From Niastella populi (GTDB lineage Bacteria; Bacteroidota; Bacteroidia; Chitinophagales; Chitinophagaceae): DNA of 64,000 bases. The notes beneath the pieces were generated by a model, which did not search any database, was not told the origin of the DNA, and worked only from the letters and a program-made list of their open reading frames with translations. The stretch is taken from assembly GCF_002078015.1 (NCBI RefSeq), contig NZ_LWBP01000191.1, positions 39,562 through 103,561 on the forward strand, written 5' to 3'. Both the position numbers and the translations under genes were made by a program. Numbering within the stretch: the first letter of the stretch is position 1; each line of letters begins with the position of its first letter. Positions 26,250-36,008 of the stretch are shown piece by piece.

Positions 26250-29200
26250 CTAAAATCCACAGCGAATGCCGATCTGGATCTGCCAGGGGTTGCCGCCGGG
26301 TGTTATAACACCGGTATTCCCACCTACATCATAGTTATAGTTTTGCGTGGCCTGGTCGAAACCATTTGTTGAGTTAATGGTATAGAGATTTTGTTTGCCC
26401 AGGTTTTTGCTGGCGCCCCAGGTTTTATTGATCAGGTTCTCTACATTGAAAATATCGGCCGACAGTTCAACGTATTGTTTTTTCCGGAAGGTGAATTTTT
26501 TAGCGATGCGCACATCCCAAACGCCATTGAAGCGATTGATGCCGCCGTTGCGTTCAGCAATACCGCCCATGCTTTTTTCAAGATACTTTTTAACGCTCTT
26601 GCTGGCGTCGGGATTGTTCAGGATGTTGGTGATACCGGTGCGGTATTTTTCAGGCACTTTGGTGTCGTTTATATCGAAAACATAAGCCAGATCGTTAGAA
26701 GCTACGAAGTCGCCATTCACGTTTCCGTTTACCGCCAGCGAGTAACGGGTGCCGCCGATACCTGAATAGCGAACACCCACGCTTACACCATAAAATGTTG
26801 GCAGCGTTCCATAGAATACAACTTTATGACGGAACTGGCCATCGGAGTACGACATGCTGTTCAGGTTACGCGGGTCGTCATTTACCATAAGTCCCAGGGT
26901 TGCAGTATTGGCTACATCGCCATTATACGAAGTGTTGTCTTTTGAATCGTTCCAGGTATAGCTGAAAGAAACTTCGCCATCTCTGAAGTAGCGCCAGGTG
27001 CCATCGAACACAAATGCATACTGATTTATTTTGCCTTCGCTGTTCAGTTCAAGAACACGGCCAATAGCAGTGCTCTTACGGCCGTTCATCCAATCACTGG
27101 TACCGTTTATGGCAATGCTATTGGCGGGAACATACACGCCGCGGTTTCCTTCGGTGCTCAGGCGGAAGAAGGGTTCATCGACCATGTTCCGGTCAACATA
27201 CATATAATTATTACGCGCAAGTGTAGCGTATAACGTAACGCCGAGTTTAAGGTTGTTGGTGATAAACCGGCTGTATGAAGCGTTGGCTTTATACACTACG
27301 GGTATCAGTGCGTCTTTTCCATTCATATTGATGGTAGGAACGCTGCGGCTGAGCAGGTCTTTTCCCGGCGCTGTTGACGGATCATTGCGATAGGCCGGAA
27401 AGTCAGGTGTGGGAATGTCGCTTTGAATGTCTACGGAAAGCACTTTCGTTCCATCGAAAACCATGTTGTTGATCATGGCGTAGTTGTTGATGTCGGAGCC
27501 AAATATGCCGGCGCCAAAGCGCACGTAATCCCTGTGTTTTTCGTTGATGTCCCAGTTGAACTGAATACGGGGTTGTACCTGAAGTGTTTTTAAAGAGCGG
27601 TTGGTTTCAAATCCCAGTTCATCAAACACCACCTGGTTGAAATTAGGGCGGTTGAAATAGTTGGTGTAATCGGCGCGCAAACCTGCCGTCATATCAAGGC
27701 CGGGCATCAATTGTGTTTTCATTTGCGCATATAATGCGGCATTCAGGATGTTTTGGTCAACGCTTGGGTCGTCTTCGAGTGCAACCTCACGGGCATACCG
27801 GTAAGGTCTCAGCTCGTCGAAATTCTTCATGCCGGTAAAATAAAACCGCCCGTTCATTTCACTGCCATACAAAGAGTTCATGTGCGTGTACTGGATATCG
27901 GTGCCAAATGTAAAGTTGAACCTGTTGGTGTTTAAGTAAACGTTATTCACCAACTGGAACACATTGTTATAAAAATGTTCCGGTGAATAGCGTTGTCCAC
28001 CCAATTGAATGTTCGTGTTTACGTTAGAGCCATTCACTCTGCTGCCGATACGTTCTACAATTGCCCGTGGAATATTTTGTTTGGGCAACTGGCTGCCCGG
28101 TGTGCTTTCTTCAAAAGTATACAGGTGCTGTAGTTTCAGTTCGTTGGTCAGTTTGGAATTAACCACTGTACGTAAAGTAGCCAGGAAGCTATTGTTCCAT
28201 GCATGCGCGTCTGCATATACTTCATACAGGTTGATCGAAGTATTGTCGTTGCGGCCCAATGGGGCGCGGTCGTTTACATAGTTATCACGGATGGTAAGCA
28301 GGTTTTTTTCATTTAACTGCCAGTCGACCCGGGCAAAAGCGGCATCGGTATGTCTTTTCTTATCGAATGACCCGGTTTGAGGCGAACTGGCGACGCCGTA
28401 TTTACTTCTGGCAATACCGAGGAAGCGGTTCAATGTATCTGTGTGGATGCCGAGCCGTCTTTCATCGGCTGGTGATTGAATATCGGCGATCTGTAAAGGC
28501 CGGGCGTCATCCTGGCGGTCCCAGGCAATAAAGAAGTGCGCTTTATTTTTGATAAGGGGGCCGCCTAATGAAAATCCATACTGGTTGGTAGAGAAATCAT
28601 TTAACCGCCGGTTTCCGCGCATATCATATTTGCTCGATAACCAGTCGGCCCGTGAAAACATAAATACGCTCCCTGAAAAAGTATTGGTACCTGATTTTGT
28701 AACGGTGCTGATAGTACCACCGCCGCTACGGCCAAAGGTAACGTCATACTGGTTGGTTACTACTTTGAATTCTCGGATGGCCTCCATAGACATGGCATAT
28801 GGTCCGCCGATCCGGTTATTGGTACCGCTGCTGGAGGTTGGGTTTTTGGCTGAAGTACCGTCGATGGTTATATTGGTAGAAGAGCCTAATTGTCCCGACA
28901 GATTGCTGCCGCTGCTTAAGGGCGACAGGTCGATGAGGGATGTGAAGTTGCGGCCGTTTACCGGTAACCGCGAAATGTCACGGGCGGTGACTGAGGTAGC
29001 AGCGCCGAAGTTTTCCGATTTTTTCCGCTGCCCCGTAGCTGTAACCGTAACTTCATTCATGCTGGCTGCAGAAACCTGCATAATGATGTTAACCCGTAAC
29101 AGGTCGCCCTGGTTTAAAAAGTAATCAGTGCGCTTCTGCTCACCGTAACCAACAAATGAAGCTTTGATGGTGTAGGGGCCGCCCAGTGGCAGTTCCTTAA

Positions 29201-29408
29201 AAATGTATTCGCCTTTTGCATTGGTCAGCGTTGCGGTAGTGAAGCCGGTCGATTCGTTGTACAACTGTACCGTTGCTCCCTGTACCGGTTTTTTGTTATC
29301 ATCGGTAATTACACCAACGATGGAGGCCTGGGTAGTCTGGGCAATTAGTCTGTTGCCTGTAAATATTGCCAATAGCAATAGCAGGCTTGCTACGAATGAT
29401 TTCTTCAT
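26250..29408 (-). CDS. Oar-like TonB-dependent receptor with carboxypeptidase regulatory-like domain
   Basis: The 1052-residue protein has a signal peptide (about residues 1-23, ending RLIAQ), a carboxypeptidase-like sandwich (ASIVGVITDDNKKPVQGATV, about 25-115), a plug-like region (TARDISRLPVNGRNF, TNITIDGTSAKNP, and IREFKVVTNQYDVTFGRSGGG), then a long barrel ending IQIGIRCGF. The NGRNF and FGRSGGG motifs mark the Oar/OmpA-related TonB receptor group rather than SusC. These take up or export unknown substrates; Oar of Myxococcus is linked to protein secretion. No susD gene is adjacent, in keeping with the Oar type. The start at 29408 gives a full signal peptide. Confidence 0.9.
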   Translation of the reverse strand: MKKSFVASLLLLLAIFTGNRLIAQTTQASIVGVITDDNKKPVQGATVQLYNESTGFTTATLTNAKGEYIFKELPLGGPYTIKASFVGYGEQKRTDYFLNQGDLLRVNIIMQVSAASMNEVTVTATGQRKKSENFGAATSVTARDISRLPVNGRNFTSLIDLSPLSSGSNLSGQLGSSTNITIDGTSAKNPTSSSGTNNRIGGPYAMSMEAIREFKVVTNQYDVTFGRSGGGTISTVTKSGTNTFSGSVFMFSRADWLSSKYDMRGNRRLNDFSTNQYGFSLGGPLIKNKAHFFIAWDRQDDARPLQIADIQSPADERRLGIHTDTLNRFLGIARSKYGVASSPQTGSFDKKRHTDAAFARVDWQLNEKNLLTIRDNYVNDRAPLGRNDNTSINLYEVYADAHAWNNSFLATLRTVVNSKLTNELKLQHLYTFEESTPGSQLPKQNIPRAIVERIGSRVNGSNVNTNIQLGGQRYSPEHFYNNVFQLVNNVYLNTNRFNFTFGTDIQYTHMNSLYGSEMNGRFYFTGMKNFDELRPYRYAREVALEDDPSVDQNILNAALYAQMKTQLMPGLDMTAGLRADYTNYFNRPNFNQVVFDELGFETNRSLKTLQVQPRIQFNWDINEKHRDYVRFGAGIFGSDINNYAMINNMVFDGTKVLSVDIQSDIPTPDFPAYRNDPSTAPGKDLLSRSVPTINMNGKDALIPVVYKANASYSRFITNNLKLGVTLYATLARNNYMYVDRNMVDEPFFRLSTEGNRGVYVPANSIAINGTSDWMNGRKSTAIGRVLELNSEGKINQYAFVFDGTWRYFRDGEVSFSYTWNDSKDNTSYNGDVANTATLGLMVNDDPRNLNSMSYSDGQFRHKVVFYGTLPTFYGVSVGVRYSGIGGTRYSLAVNGNVNGDFVASNDLAYVFDINDTKVPEKYRTGITNILNNPDASKSVKKYLEKSMGGIAERNGGINRFNGVWDVRIAKKFTFRKKQYVELSADIFNVENLINKTWGASKNLGKQNLYTINSTNGFDQATQNYNYDVGGNTGVITPGGNPWQIQIGIRCGF

Positions 29409-29869
29409 TGCAGGGTCGCTTTTAAATATAAAAGAATATATAATGATCGGGGAGGGGCTGCTGTCACCAGGCTTAGTGCACCGGTTTTATATAGACGAAC
29501 AAAACAAACGATCGGTACTATAGCCGGTCATAATTTGATATCATGACGTTAACGGCTATCTTTTGCGACGCGAAAATAGGGCGCACTTGAATTAATGAAC
29601 ACCGCATACTTATTGATAACATTTATTTCATTTTAAGTTTATACTACGGTGTGCGGTTGGTGTGCTGTTTTACAGCATGGTGGGCATTATGCGGAGAGGC
29701 GCTGTTAATTTGCCTTGTGTAAGTCAGGGTGGAGTGGGTCTGGTGAGAATTGTAAACCGAAGCGATAGTTATATCCGGAAAATCGTAGTGAGATAGATGA
29801 TCGTGCGGGACTTGTGATGAAGCTTTCCCGAAGTGTAAACATTGGGAAAGTTTTTATTTATTGAGAAGA
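29409..29869. other. Intergenic region upstream of the Oar-like gene
   Basis: This region should hold the promoter of the TonB receptor on the minus strand. It is AT-rich around 29590-29650. A weak 7-bp hairpin (29823-29829 with 29844-29850) is followed by five Ts on the plus strand, but there is no plus-strand gene for it to end. I see no gene. Confidence 0.35.
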
Positions 29870-31153
29870 TCACCAGATGAGCGGGTGCGGTTCGTTTTTC
29901 CAGAATATGGCCCTCAGCTCTTCAAAGTGATTGCCATTGCCGATGGAATGATCGTCTCTTTGTCCCTGGTCGAGTTTAAGTTGATGGATCATTCCCGAAC
30001 AGGCGGCTACCCATAGGGTTGTTTCATCATCGGAGATCGTCATGCCTGTGATGGTGGAGCCGAGGAAATAGCGCCAGATCAGTTTGCCGGTAGCATCATA
30101 TGCTTTTATATAACCGCCAACATCGCCCATAATATAGTACGATGAGGTGGCTACTGCAGCATACACCCGGCAGTTTTCATCGATTACCGTGTACCGGCCG
30201 TCGCGGGTATGCGATTCAATAGTGAGGCCGTTTATGCCGGTGGTAGAAACGCCAATGGTAACACCGTTATAGAAATGGCATGAATTCAGCACCAGTTGTT
30301 CCCCGTCTTTCGAAAACAGGGCGTAATGCGGATAAGATGATTGCGGACCGAAGCCGGCAATTTCTTCGCCCTGGCTGTTCAGTATGCGGTGTATGGAAGA
30401 TTGATCGCCCACTGCAATGAGAGCATTGTCGCCCGATACGGCGGCATGTTCCATATGGATATTCGGTGTCCATTCTTTATCATCGGGGTCAGGAACAGGG
30501 TGAATGAGTTGGTAGCCGCGGGTATTGAGCAAATAAATGCCTTCCGGAGAGGTGAGTAAAACCGATAAGCCGTTATTAAAAGGGATTGTTTGAGAAATGG
30601 ATAGCTCGTTTACCGGGGGCAGTTTGAATTCGTAAAGTTTAGGTCCGTCCCAGCCATTGTATGTAGTTACTACGCCGTTTTCTACAATAGCATATATATT
30701 GTTTTTGGGCGATCTGCCAATGGACTGTATATTATCCCGAAGCCTGACGATGGTGCTACCCGATAATAACCAGGCCTTTCTCTTTTCATAAGCAGAACCT
30801 ACAATAAAGGCAATTTTATTATCGCTTATGTAACATAGGTTCTCGATATTCTGTCCCTGCTCCTGAATGATATTGATAAAAGGCGCATATGCCGGCGGAA
30901 AATTTTCTCTGAATGTGGAGATGGTACCTTCCCTGTTCGCTTTCTTTAAAAGTGTAAGTACTTCCTGAGCCAGTTCTTCTCTGTTGTCGGCCGGTTCTTC
31001 TTTCTTCCAGTTATCCCATCCGAATTTTTCACCAAAATCAATCATTGCATTAATTTCCGTTGCATATGTTTGCCCCATTGAGCGCCATGCGGTTTGCAAT
31101 GTCATATTCTTGCCTGCCTGGTTCATGCAGATATTCACTTTTATATTTCGCAC
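29870..31153 (-). CDS. Beta-propeller (WD40/PQQ-like) protein of unknown role
   Basis: The 427-residue protein has no signal peptide or membrane segment. After a helical N-terminal part (about residues 1-105, with a SMI1-like look but no clear motif) it has repeated four-stranded blade patterns, such as ENLCYISDNKIAFIVGS, NIYAIVENGVVTTYNGWDG, DNALIAVGDQSSIHRILNSQ, YIMGDVGGYIKAYDATGKLIW and TGMTISDDETTLWVAACSG. The last of these resemble WD40 or PQQ propeller blades. It is therefore a predicted cytoplasmic propeller, probably a protein-interaction scaffold. The N-terminal methionine is uncertain; M10 and M17 are also possible. No neighbour helps to assign function. Confidence 0.6.
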   Translation of the reverse strand: MRNIKVNICMNQAGKNMTLQTAWRSMGQTYATEINAMIDFGEKFGWDNWKKEEPADNREELAQEVLTLLKKANREGTISTFRENFPPAYAPFINIIQEQGQNIENLCYISDNKIAFIVGSAYEKRKAWLLSGSTIVRLRDNIQSIGRSPKNNIYAIVENGVVTTYNGWDGPKLYEFKLPPVNELSISQTIPFNNGLSVLLTSPEGIYLLNTRGYQLIHPVPDPDDKEWTPNIHMEHAAVSGDNALIAVGDQSSIHRILNSQGEEIAGFGPQSSYPHYALFSKDGEQLVLNSCHFYNGVTIGVSTTGINGLTIESHTRDGRYTVIDENCRVYAAVATSSYYIMGDVGGYIKAYDATGKLIWRYFLGSTITGMTISDDETTLWVAACSGMIHQLKLDQGQRDDHSIGNGNHFEELRAIFWKNEPHPLIW

Positions 31154-31432
31154 AATATGTAACTATTTGCCATAGTTCGGATGTTCAGTTGTTATGAACA
31201 TTAAACTGGCTATCGGCGCGGTTTATGATTTTAAGGCATAAAACTATAACAACATTTTAGATTTATAGGGATACACTTGATAAGTGTGTTATTTTGGACA
31301 ATAAACGTGTTATTTTGCCTGATAAGTGTGTAAGCCTGGAATAAGACAGGCCCGCAAATTATGGCTAAACGGATCTTTGGGGATGTAATTATATAAAATA
31401 AAAGCACATTGGAATAGGATGTCATGCAGGGG
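31154..31432. other. Intergenic region with short GTGTTATTTTG repeat
   Basis: At 31270-31332 the unit GATAAGTGTG or ATAAACGTG followed by TTATTTTG occurs two to three times. The minus-strand reading 31231-31425 has no motif and only echoes this repeat. I see no real gene. Confidence 0.35.
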
Positions 31433-31616
31433 TCAGTGACCGGGAAGCATTATTATATCAATAACTATTGTAAATACGACAAGACCGATAAAAATGAGAT
31501 CGTGATCTTTGATCTGAAACCTTTTAAGCTTATTGCGAAGATCTGACGTAACCGGGTCATCTTCATGGCCTTTGCTTGAAGCGAAGCCTGTTGAGTATAC
31601 GATCTTGTAAATTCAT
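31433..31616 (-). pseudogene. Small membrane-protein gene broken by a frameshift
   Basis: A minus-strand ATG at 31616 starts MNLQDRILNRLRFKQ, and a different frame in the same stretch continues KGHEDDPVTSDLRNKLKRFQ and then a hydrophobic segment LIFIGLVVFTIVIDIIMLPGH before a stop at 31433. The distance is 184 bases, one more than a multiple of three, as expected from a single inserted base. The restored product would have about 60 residues with one C-terminal membrane helix. A plus-strand 40-residue reading (31424-31546) overlaps it and could instead be real. Unrecognised family; no function is proposed. Confidence 0.35.
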
Positions 31617-31698
31617 CGTCGGGCCGGGTTAATTTAAAACCTTAGTAATAACGTTTTTTGCCTGGCTCGTACCTTCCGGATTATGAAATTATGTGTGC

Positions 31699-32283
31699 TT
31701 AAGATTCTTTTATAAACACATGAATATCATGCGGAGCGGTTTCGTTGCCGCCAAAATATGGATATAACTTATAGCCGAGAATGTTGCTGGAATTGCAATG
31801 GCGCTGCAGCGTGGTTTTTGATCCGTTACAGGTGAACAGGTATTGGTTGGGTTGAATACTGATGCTCAGTTCGGCAGGTGTGCCAATTAGCGTTGTTCCA
31901 AGCAGCGCGCTTTTGCGAATGCCATTCGTATAGCAATAAGCATACAATTCAATCATTTTCCCATTCCATAGCCAGCCCACGCGGGCGCTATTCTCGTGGT
32001 GAAGGGAACCACAGTCGCTGAAGCCGTATAGTTTATTGATGTCATATGCGTTTTCCGCATTATTGTTGGTGTATATACAACTGCTGTCGAAGATGGCCGT
32101 GAAATGCAGTTCTTTTTTGTCTATTGTCTGGTAGACATTGTTTGTTGCATAATGTTGTTTGGCTGGGATAAGATATTCCGTATAGCCGGCATAAGGGTTT
32201 TCTTTGGTTGCCGGAAGATGAGTTTGTTTTTTGCTACAAGCTACTGTTGCCGATAACAGCAACACCCACACAAATCGGTTCAC
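31699..32283 (-). CDS. Hypothetical lipoprotein
   Basis: The 194-residue protein has a lipoprotein signal: MNRFVWVLLLSATVAC with the cysteine at residue 16, followed by SKKQ. The mature part is rich in aromatic residues and has several cysteines that could pair. I recognise no family. The beta-rich pattern (for example GWLWNGKMIELYAYCYTNG and LSISIQPNQYLFTCNG) suggests a small sandwich domain. It is a single gene on the minus strand, followed by about 540 bases without an intact gene, and the beta-helix gene lies upstream. Confidence 0.7.
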   Translation of the reverse strand: MNRFVWVLLLSATVACSKKQTHLPATKENPYAGYTEYLIPAKQHYATNNVYQTIDKKELHFTAIFDSSCIYTNNNAENAYDINKLYGFSDCGSLHHENSARVGWLWNGKMIELYAYCYTNGIRKSALLGTTLIGTPAELSISIQPNQYLFTCNGSKTTLQRHCNSSNILGYKLYPYFGGNETAPHDIHVFIKES

Positions 32284-32448
32284 TGCACTTGTTTTTATAG
32301 GTTATAGATAATTGCCAGCAGGTACCTGCAATGGCATTGTAATCACGAATTTTATGCCATTTTGTTTTGTAACACCGGTATGATGTAAACGTTTTAACAT
32401 TCTGTTTGACTGCAATACAGTGAAATGTGTATAGAATAATAAGTAAAG

Positions 32449-32471
32449 GCCGCCTCAGGTGTGAAGGCGGC
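32449..32471 (-). terminator. Hairpin terminator of the beta-helix gene
   Basis: GCCGCCT at 32449-32455 pairs with AGGCGGC at 32465-32471. Read on the minus strand it is followed by CTTTACTTATT, so it fits as a terminator for the gene ending at 32600. Confidence 0.5.
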
Positions 32472-32599
32472 AGGAATTTCTGGGTACACCAAAAGGATTG
32501 CTGCAGGCAGGGAAATGGGAAGGGTTTAATAATTATAATTTACCGGAGAAATTCATAAAGAAGATTGAAGCCGGATCGTAAGGCTTTTTGCAGCTGATC

Positions 32600-33829
32600 T
32601 CACAGCTTCCCGTTATTTTGATATCCTTTGCCTGCCGCCGGACTAGCCGCCTGCAATGTAAAATCACCTGATGCGGCATTATTGAAAAGCGGGTCTTTGC
32701 CAATAATGCTATTGATATCTTTCACCGGAAGGACAGGGCCTGTCCATGCAGGGTTTTGCGCATGATACCAAACGTTGCCGGAAAAATTAAAACTTTGCGG
32801 AGTCGTATTTGCGCCGGTATTGCAATCGGTGCTCACCCGGTTATTGCGGTAAATGATATTGTTTTTAAAAGAATTATTTCCACAGGGATAAAAGCGGGAA
32901 GTATCTACGGTTTCCTGTAAGATCCTGATCACCCATTTTTGCGGAAGATAAATGGTATTGTTCATCACTTCGGTATGCACGCAACCTACATAGGCAATTG
33001 GCGCATCGGAGCCGATGATAATATTCGAATAAACCGTCAGTTGCGCGGCTTCGTAGCGGGCGTCGAGCGGACGAAACATTTTCAGGTTTGTTGATCCGCC
33101 CAAATTAAGCGTGCGTTGACCGCCGTTTTTGAAAACATTGAATGCGATCCTGATGTTTTTTGCTCCGCCTTTGGCCTGTATAGAATTGCTGCCCTGGTTC
33201 TCAAAACGGTTGTTCGTGATGGAACCCTCATGACAACCTACCATATCGATAGCGCTGCCGCCTGTTGCTCCGTTGAGAAAGACACAGTTTTTGATCTCAA
33301 AGAAATCTACCCCGGATAGTTTAAGCAGATCGTTGTTGCCCTTTGCTTTGATATTCCGGAAAGTACAGGCGTCAAAGATAATATGATGCGAGGGCGTATC
33401 ATACGTGCCTCCATCATCCATATTGAACCCGTTGCCGGTTTGCTGTTCAAAAATGAAACCTTTTACCTGCACATAAGCGGCGTCTGTCATATGCCAGGCA
33501 GCGATACCGCCCGCATAAATAACGGTTGCGTTCGGCGCCGGAGTAATATAGATCCACTTTAAGTTAGTGCCCTGCAACCTGGCAATGGAAATACCGCCGG
33601 CATACTTCCCTTCATGCACCATTATGGTATCACCGGGTAATGTAACCGCAACAGCCTGTGCAAGTGAAGTATAAGTTTGCCCTGCGCCTACATGGTGTGT
33701 TTTTCCAAACAAGGGAAGGCATAGGCAGGTGCAGATAAGATAACCGGAAATTTGCAGTCCGAACTTCCTGTATAGTCTGGATACAGGAAACTCAGGTATG
33801 GTTTGTATATTAAAGCATCTGGTTGGCAT
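32600..33829 (-). CDS. Secreted right-handed parallel beta-helix protein
   Basis: The 409-residue protein has a hydrophobic stretch (about residues 28-42, ending LPLFG) that could be a signal peptide with a long n-region. The start may therefore lie further in, but no later ATG precedes the segment. The body begins HHVGAGQTYTSLAQAV and PGDTIMVHEGKYAGGISI, the usual opening of pectin-lyase-like and NosD-type beta-helices. Repeats such as HIIFDACTFRNI, FFEIKNCVFLNG, SITNNRFENQ and TEVMNNTIYLP follow, ending with DPLFNNAASGDFTLQAASPA, also typical. Catalytic residues are not obvious, and the K/R pair seen in the PL6 enzyme at 14041 is missing. It may be a polysaccharide-active or binding protein. 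Confidence 0.78.
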   Translation of the reverse strand: MPTRCFNIQTIPEFPVSRLYRKFGLQISGYLICTCLCLPLFGKTHHVGAGQTYTSLAQAVAVTLPGDTIMVHEGKYAGGISIARLQGTNLKWIYITPAPNATVIYAGGIAAWHMTDAAYVQVKGFIFEQQTGNGFNMDDGGTYDTPSHHIIFDACTFRNIKAKGNNDLLKLSGVDFFEIKNCVFLNGATGGSAIDMVGCHEGSITNNRFENQGSNSIQAKGGAKNIRIAFNVFKNGGQRTLNLGGSTNLKMFRPLDARYEAAQLTVYSNIIIGSDAPIAYVGCVHTEVMNNTIYLPQKWVIRILQETVDTSRFYPCGNNSFKNNIIYRNNRVSTDCNTGANTTPQSFNFSGNVWYHAQNPAWTGPVLPVKDINSIIGKDPLFNNAASGDFTLQAASPAAGKGYQNNGKL

Positions 33830-33881
33830 CAGGAATGCATCAATTTACCATTTTTATTAGATTCTACAACTGCGTTTTTTA

Positions 33882-34205
33882 CTAACTATACGTAGATACA
33901 TATTCCATAGCATTTTCACCGAAAGACCGTACCTGTGGTTCCACCAGTTTGTTCAGGTTTTTCCGTTTGGTCATGTCGACGGGATAATTCTTTCTCATTC
34001 TCTTATAACAGTAAAACGAATTCATGAATGCCGACAGGAGAAAGGCGCCCGCGCTTAAGGTAAATAGTCCGCGCATGATCCTTTTGAAGGCGTACAGGGG
34101 TGAGAACGATCGCTTCCACAATGTCCGGTGCGCCTGCAGCACAAAATCCCTTTCGTGCCCGAATTCGTACCGCTGCACGTATGCTAAGATAAGATCAATT
34201 TTCAT
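33882..34205 (-). CDS. Small hypothetical protein with one membrane segment
   Basis: This 107-residue protein begins MKIDLILAYVQRYEFGHE and has one hydrophobic stretch, RGLFTLSAGAFLLSAFM, at about residues 45-62. The rest is basic and charged. I do not recognise a family. It starts 27 bases after the stop of the DUF4153-like gene on the same strand, so it is likely part of the same transcript, which in turn may be controlled by the ACTTTG palindrome at 35892. It has no signal peptide. Confidence 0.6.
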   Translation of the reverse strand: MKIDLILAYVQRYEFGHERDFVLQAHRTLWKRSFSPLYAFKRIMRGLFTLSAGAFLLSAFMNSFYCYKRMRKNYPVDMTKRKNLNKLVEPQVRSFGENAMEYVSTYS

Positions 34206-34232
34206 TTTATGGTTTTGATGTAGTGTGTTGCT

Positions 34233-35480
34233 TTATTTGAACCCGAAAAGGAATGGGAATAAAAAGATCACGATTGTTGACCATATAAAGTATACCGGTA
34301 AATAATAGGTAATAACCTTCCCCACTTCAGTGATTTCATTCTTCCCGATCAGTACCCTGAAAAGAAGCACTGTTACCAGCAGGAGGTTTACCAGTATCAG
34401 CACATTGCTGCCAAGCACTGCGGCCCTGTTGGGAGTGAGGCCCCATTCGGAAATGCGGAACAGGATGGCCGATAATGCAAAGCTGTTTACAATGATGGTT
34501 GCGGTTGAAAGCAATGCGAGCGTCCAGATCTCTATTTTACTGTTTGTTGTTTTCGTCGATTCGGCAACAGAAAAGAATATGATTGCCATAACGCCTATCA
34601 GGAGTGCATTGAACACGATCAGAAAATCGCGGTCGTTATAAAGATCTTTACCTGTGATCACAATGGCAACCAGATAAATGATCAGCATGCCCAGTACGAG
34701 CGGACAAAATATTTTTGCGATCACCGGCGAAACTTTCCCTACAAGGTTCGGGTTGGTTTGGGTGAGGTAAGTTCCCAAAACAGGCACGGCAGGAAGGCCA
34801 AAGGGGAGAAGAAAATCCTGGTAGAGTTTTTCAACATTGAAACCAATTAATGAGAAAAGTCCTGCGGTTACCCCGCATAGTATAAAACCCGCAATGGCAA
34901 TGAGCGCTGACATTACCACCAGGTCGCCGTTAAAACATAACCAGGCCAGCCGTTTTTCTCCATTACTGTCTTTGCCGCCAACAAAAGCAAATCCTAACAA
35001 TGACCACAGGAAAAATGCCATATGCATACACGATAACATAAGGGTATCGCTTTTCGGGGTATCGGGAAGCCAGTTGATAAACAGTAATCCTGCCAGCGCC
35101 AGGCCGGCAATAATTGCAATTTTACCGGTCGATCGTTTGTTCCTCCAGGCGAAATAGACCGACAACGCCGGAAAGATGATGAAACCTGCGTTCCGGGTAT
35201 AGAAGTATTCCTCATCTATGTGCAAAAAGGCAGGCAGTTTTGCGGTAAGTCCTGCGACAATGATCGCGATGACCACAAATATTAATTCCCTGCGGTTAGC
35301 CCAATTGATTTCATCCCGTTCATAGTTCAGCCTTTCATTCCAGAAAACGGCAAACCGGCTGCCCTGGATTTCGGGGTAAAGCGAATTGAATTCGCGCCTG
35401 AACAAACTTTTATTGCTCCTGTACAGTTTTTCGAGTTCACCTGGATGGTTCAGGTGGCCGAGGATCTGGTCTTTCATCAT
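34233..35480 (-). CDS. DUF4153-like multi-pass membrane protein
   Basis: The 415-residue protein has about 10 to 11 membrane helices after an N-terminal charged part of about 60 residues. The C-terminal half contains LFRISEWGLTPNRAAVLGSNV, a motif I associate with the DUF4153 family (RI-x-x-y-G-l-T-x-x-R). No biochemical role is established for that family. Two starting methionines (35480 and 35477) are possible. The gene lies 42 bases after the small membrane-protein gene and 27 bases before the next, forming a three-gene minus-strand group. It is probably located in the inner membrane. Confidence 0.72.
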   Translation of the reverse strand: MMKDQILGHLNHPGELEKLYRSNKSLFRREFNSLYPEIQGSRFAVFWNERLNYERDEINWANRRELIFVVIAIIVAGLTAKLPAFLHIDEEYFYTRNAGFIIFPALSVYFAWRNKRSTGKIAIIAGLALAGLLFINWLPDTPKSDTLMLSCMHMAFFLWSLLGFAFVGGKDSNGEKRLAWLCFNGDLVVMSALIAIAGFILCGVTAGLFSLIGFNVEKLYQDFLLPFGLPAVPVLGTYLTQTNPNLVGKVSPVIAKIFCPLVLGMLIIYLVAIVITGKDLYNDRDFLIVFNALLIGVMAIIFFSVAESTKTTNSKIEIWTLALLSTATIIVNSFALSAILFRISEWGLTPNRAAVLGSNVLILVNLLLVTVLLFRVLIGKNEITEVGKVITYYLPVYFIWSTIVIFLFPFLFGFK

Positions 35481-35522
35481 TTATTGAATGAATTATTGAA
35501 TAGTGATTGTTAACAGATGCGA

Positions 35523-35858
35523 TCAATTCCAATATGTGCCGTCCAGTCCTAATATAATCCCAACCCACAAGCCAATTACAAATATGATCCCGCTTAGTAT
35601 AATGGCTATTAATTTGTTCAATCCGATCATGCCATGGTAATTCACGAGATAGTAATTACATAAGCCACCCATTGCGCCAGCCAGCGGAACTATGATCAAT
35701 GGTCTTATTATCCATAATTTAGGCCAGGCGGGATCGGGACTATCGGCCGTAATAAGAAAAAAGCAGATCAGTAATAAGCCGATCGCTGCGCCGATCAGCA
35801 TTCGTACCGCTAAGGAACCTTTGTTGGTGCGGGTGGTTGCGTTGGTGTTTGGTGTCAT
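35523..35858 (-). CDS. Small hypothetical membrane protein
   Basis: From the ATG at 35858 the 111-residue product is MTPNTNATTRTNKGSLAVR, then hydrophobic segments at about 20-37, 52-66 and 84-103. It should span the membrane about three times. I recognise no family. I set the start at 35858, not 35918, because the longer reading would overlap the palindrome at 35892-35908, which looks like an operator. It is the first gene of the group ending at 33882. Confidence 0.6.
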   Translation of the reverse strand: MTPNTNATTRTNKGSLAVRMLIGAAIGLLLICFFLITADSPDPAWPKLWIIRPLIIVPLAGAMGGLCNYYLVNYHGMIGLNKLIAIILSGIIFVIGLWVGIILGLDGTYWN

Positions 35859-35891
35859 GTTCACTGTTTTTGAATAGTTTAAATTGAAAGA

Positions 35892-35908
35892 ACTTTGAAA
35901 TTCAAAGT
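35892..35908 (-). promoter_or_regulatory. ACTTTG-CAAAGT palindromic operator, copy 1
   Basis: ACTTTGAAATTCAAAGT is an inverted repeat with eight-base arms and one central base. It lies 34 bases upstream of the ATG at 35858. A second copy of the same ACTTTG-N5-CAAAGT design lies at 36923-36939 in front of the regulator operon. Two matching copies at two gene starts next to a winged-helix regulator gene argue for a shared operator. Confidence 0.6.
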
Positions 35909-36008
35909 GTAGGAGCAAAAAAATATGGCTATACTTTTAACCCATTAGAAGCCGCTGCTATGTTCCGTGTATGCGGCAACCTGTGTTCAGTTGTTGTTGG
36001 GTTCATGT

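Noticed and set aside
29821..29855. Hairpin with T-tract on the plus strand
   Set aside because: Only seven base pairs, long loop, and no plus-strand gene upstream; not strong enough to call a terminator.
31231..31425. 64-residue minus-strand ORF
   Set aside because: Mostly a product of the local GTGTTATTTTG repeat; no protein-like pattern.
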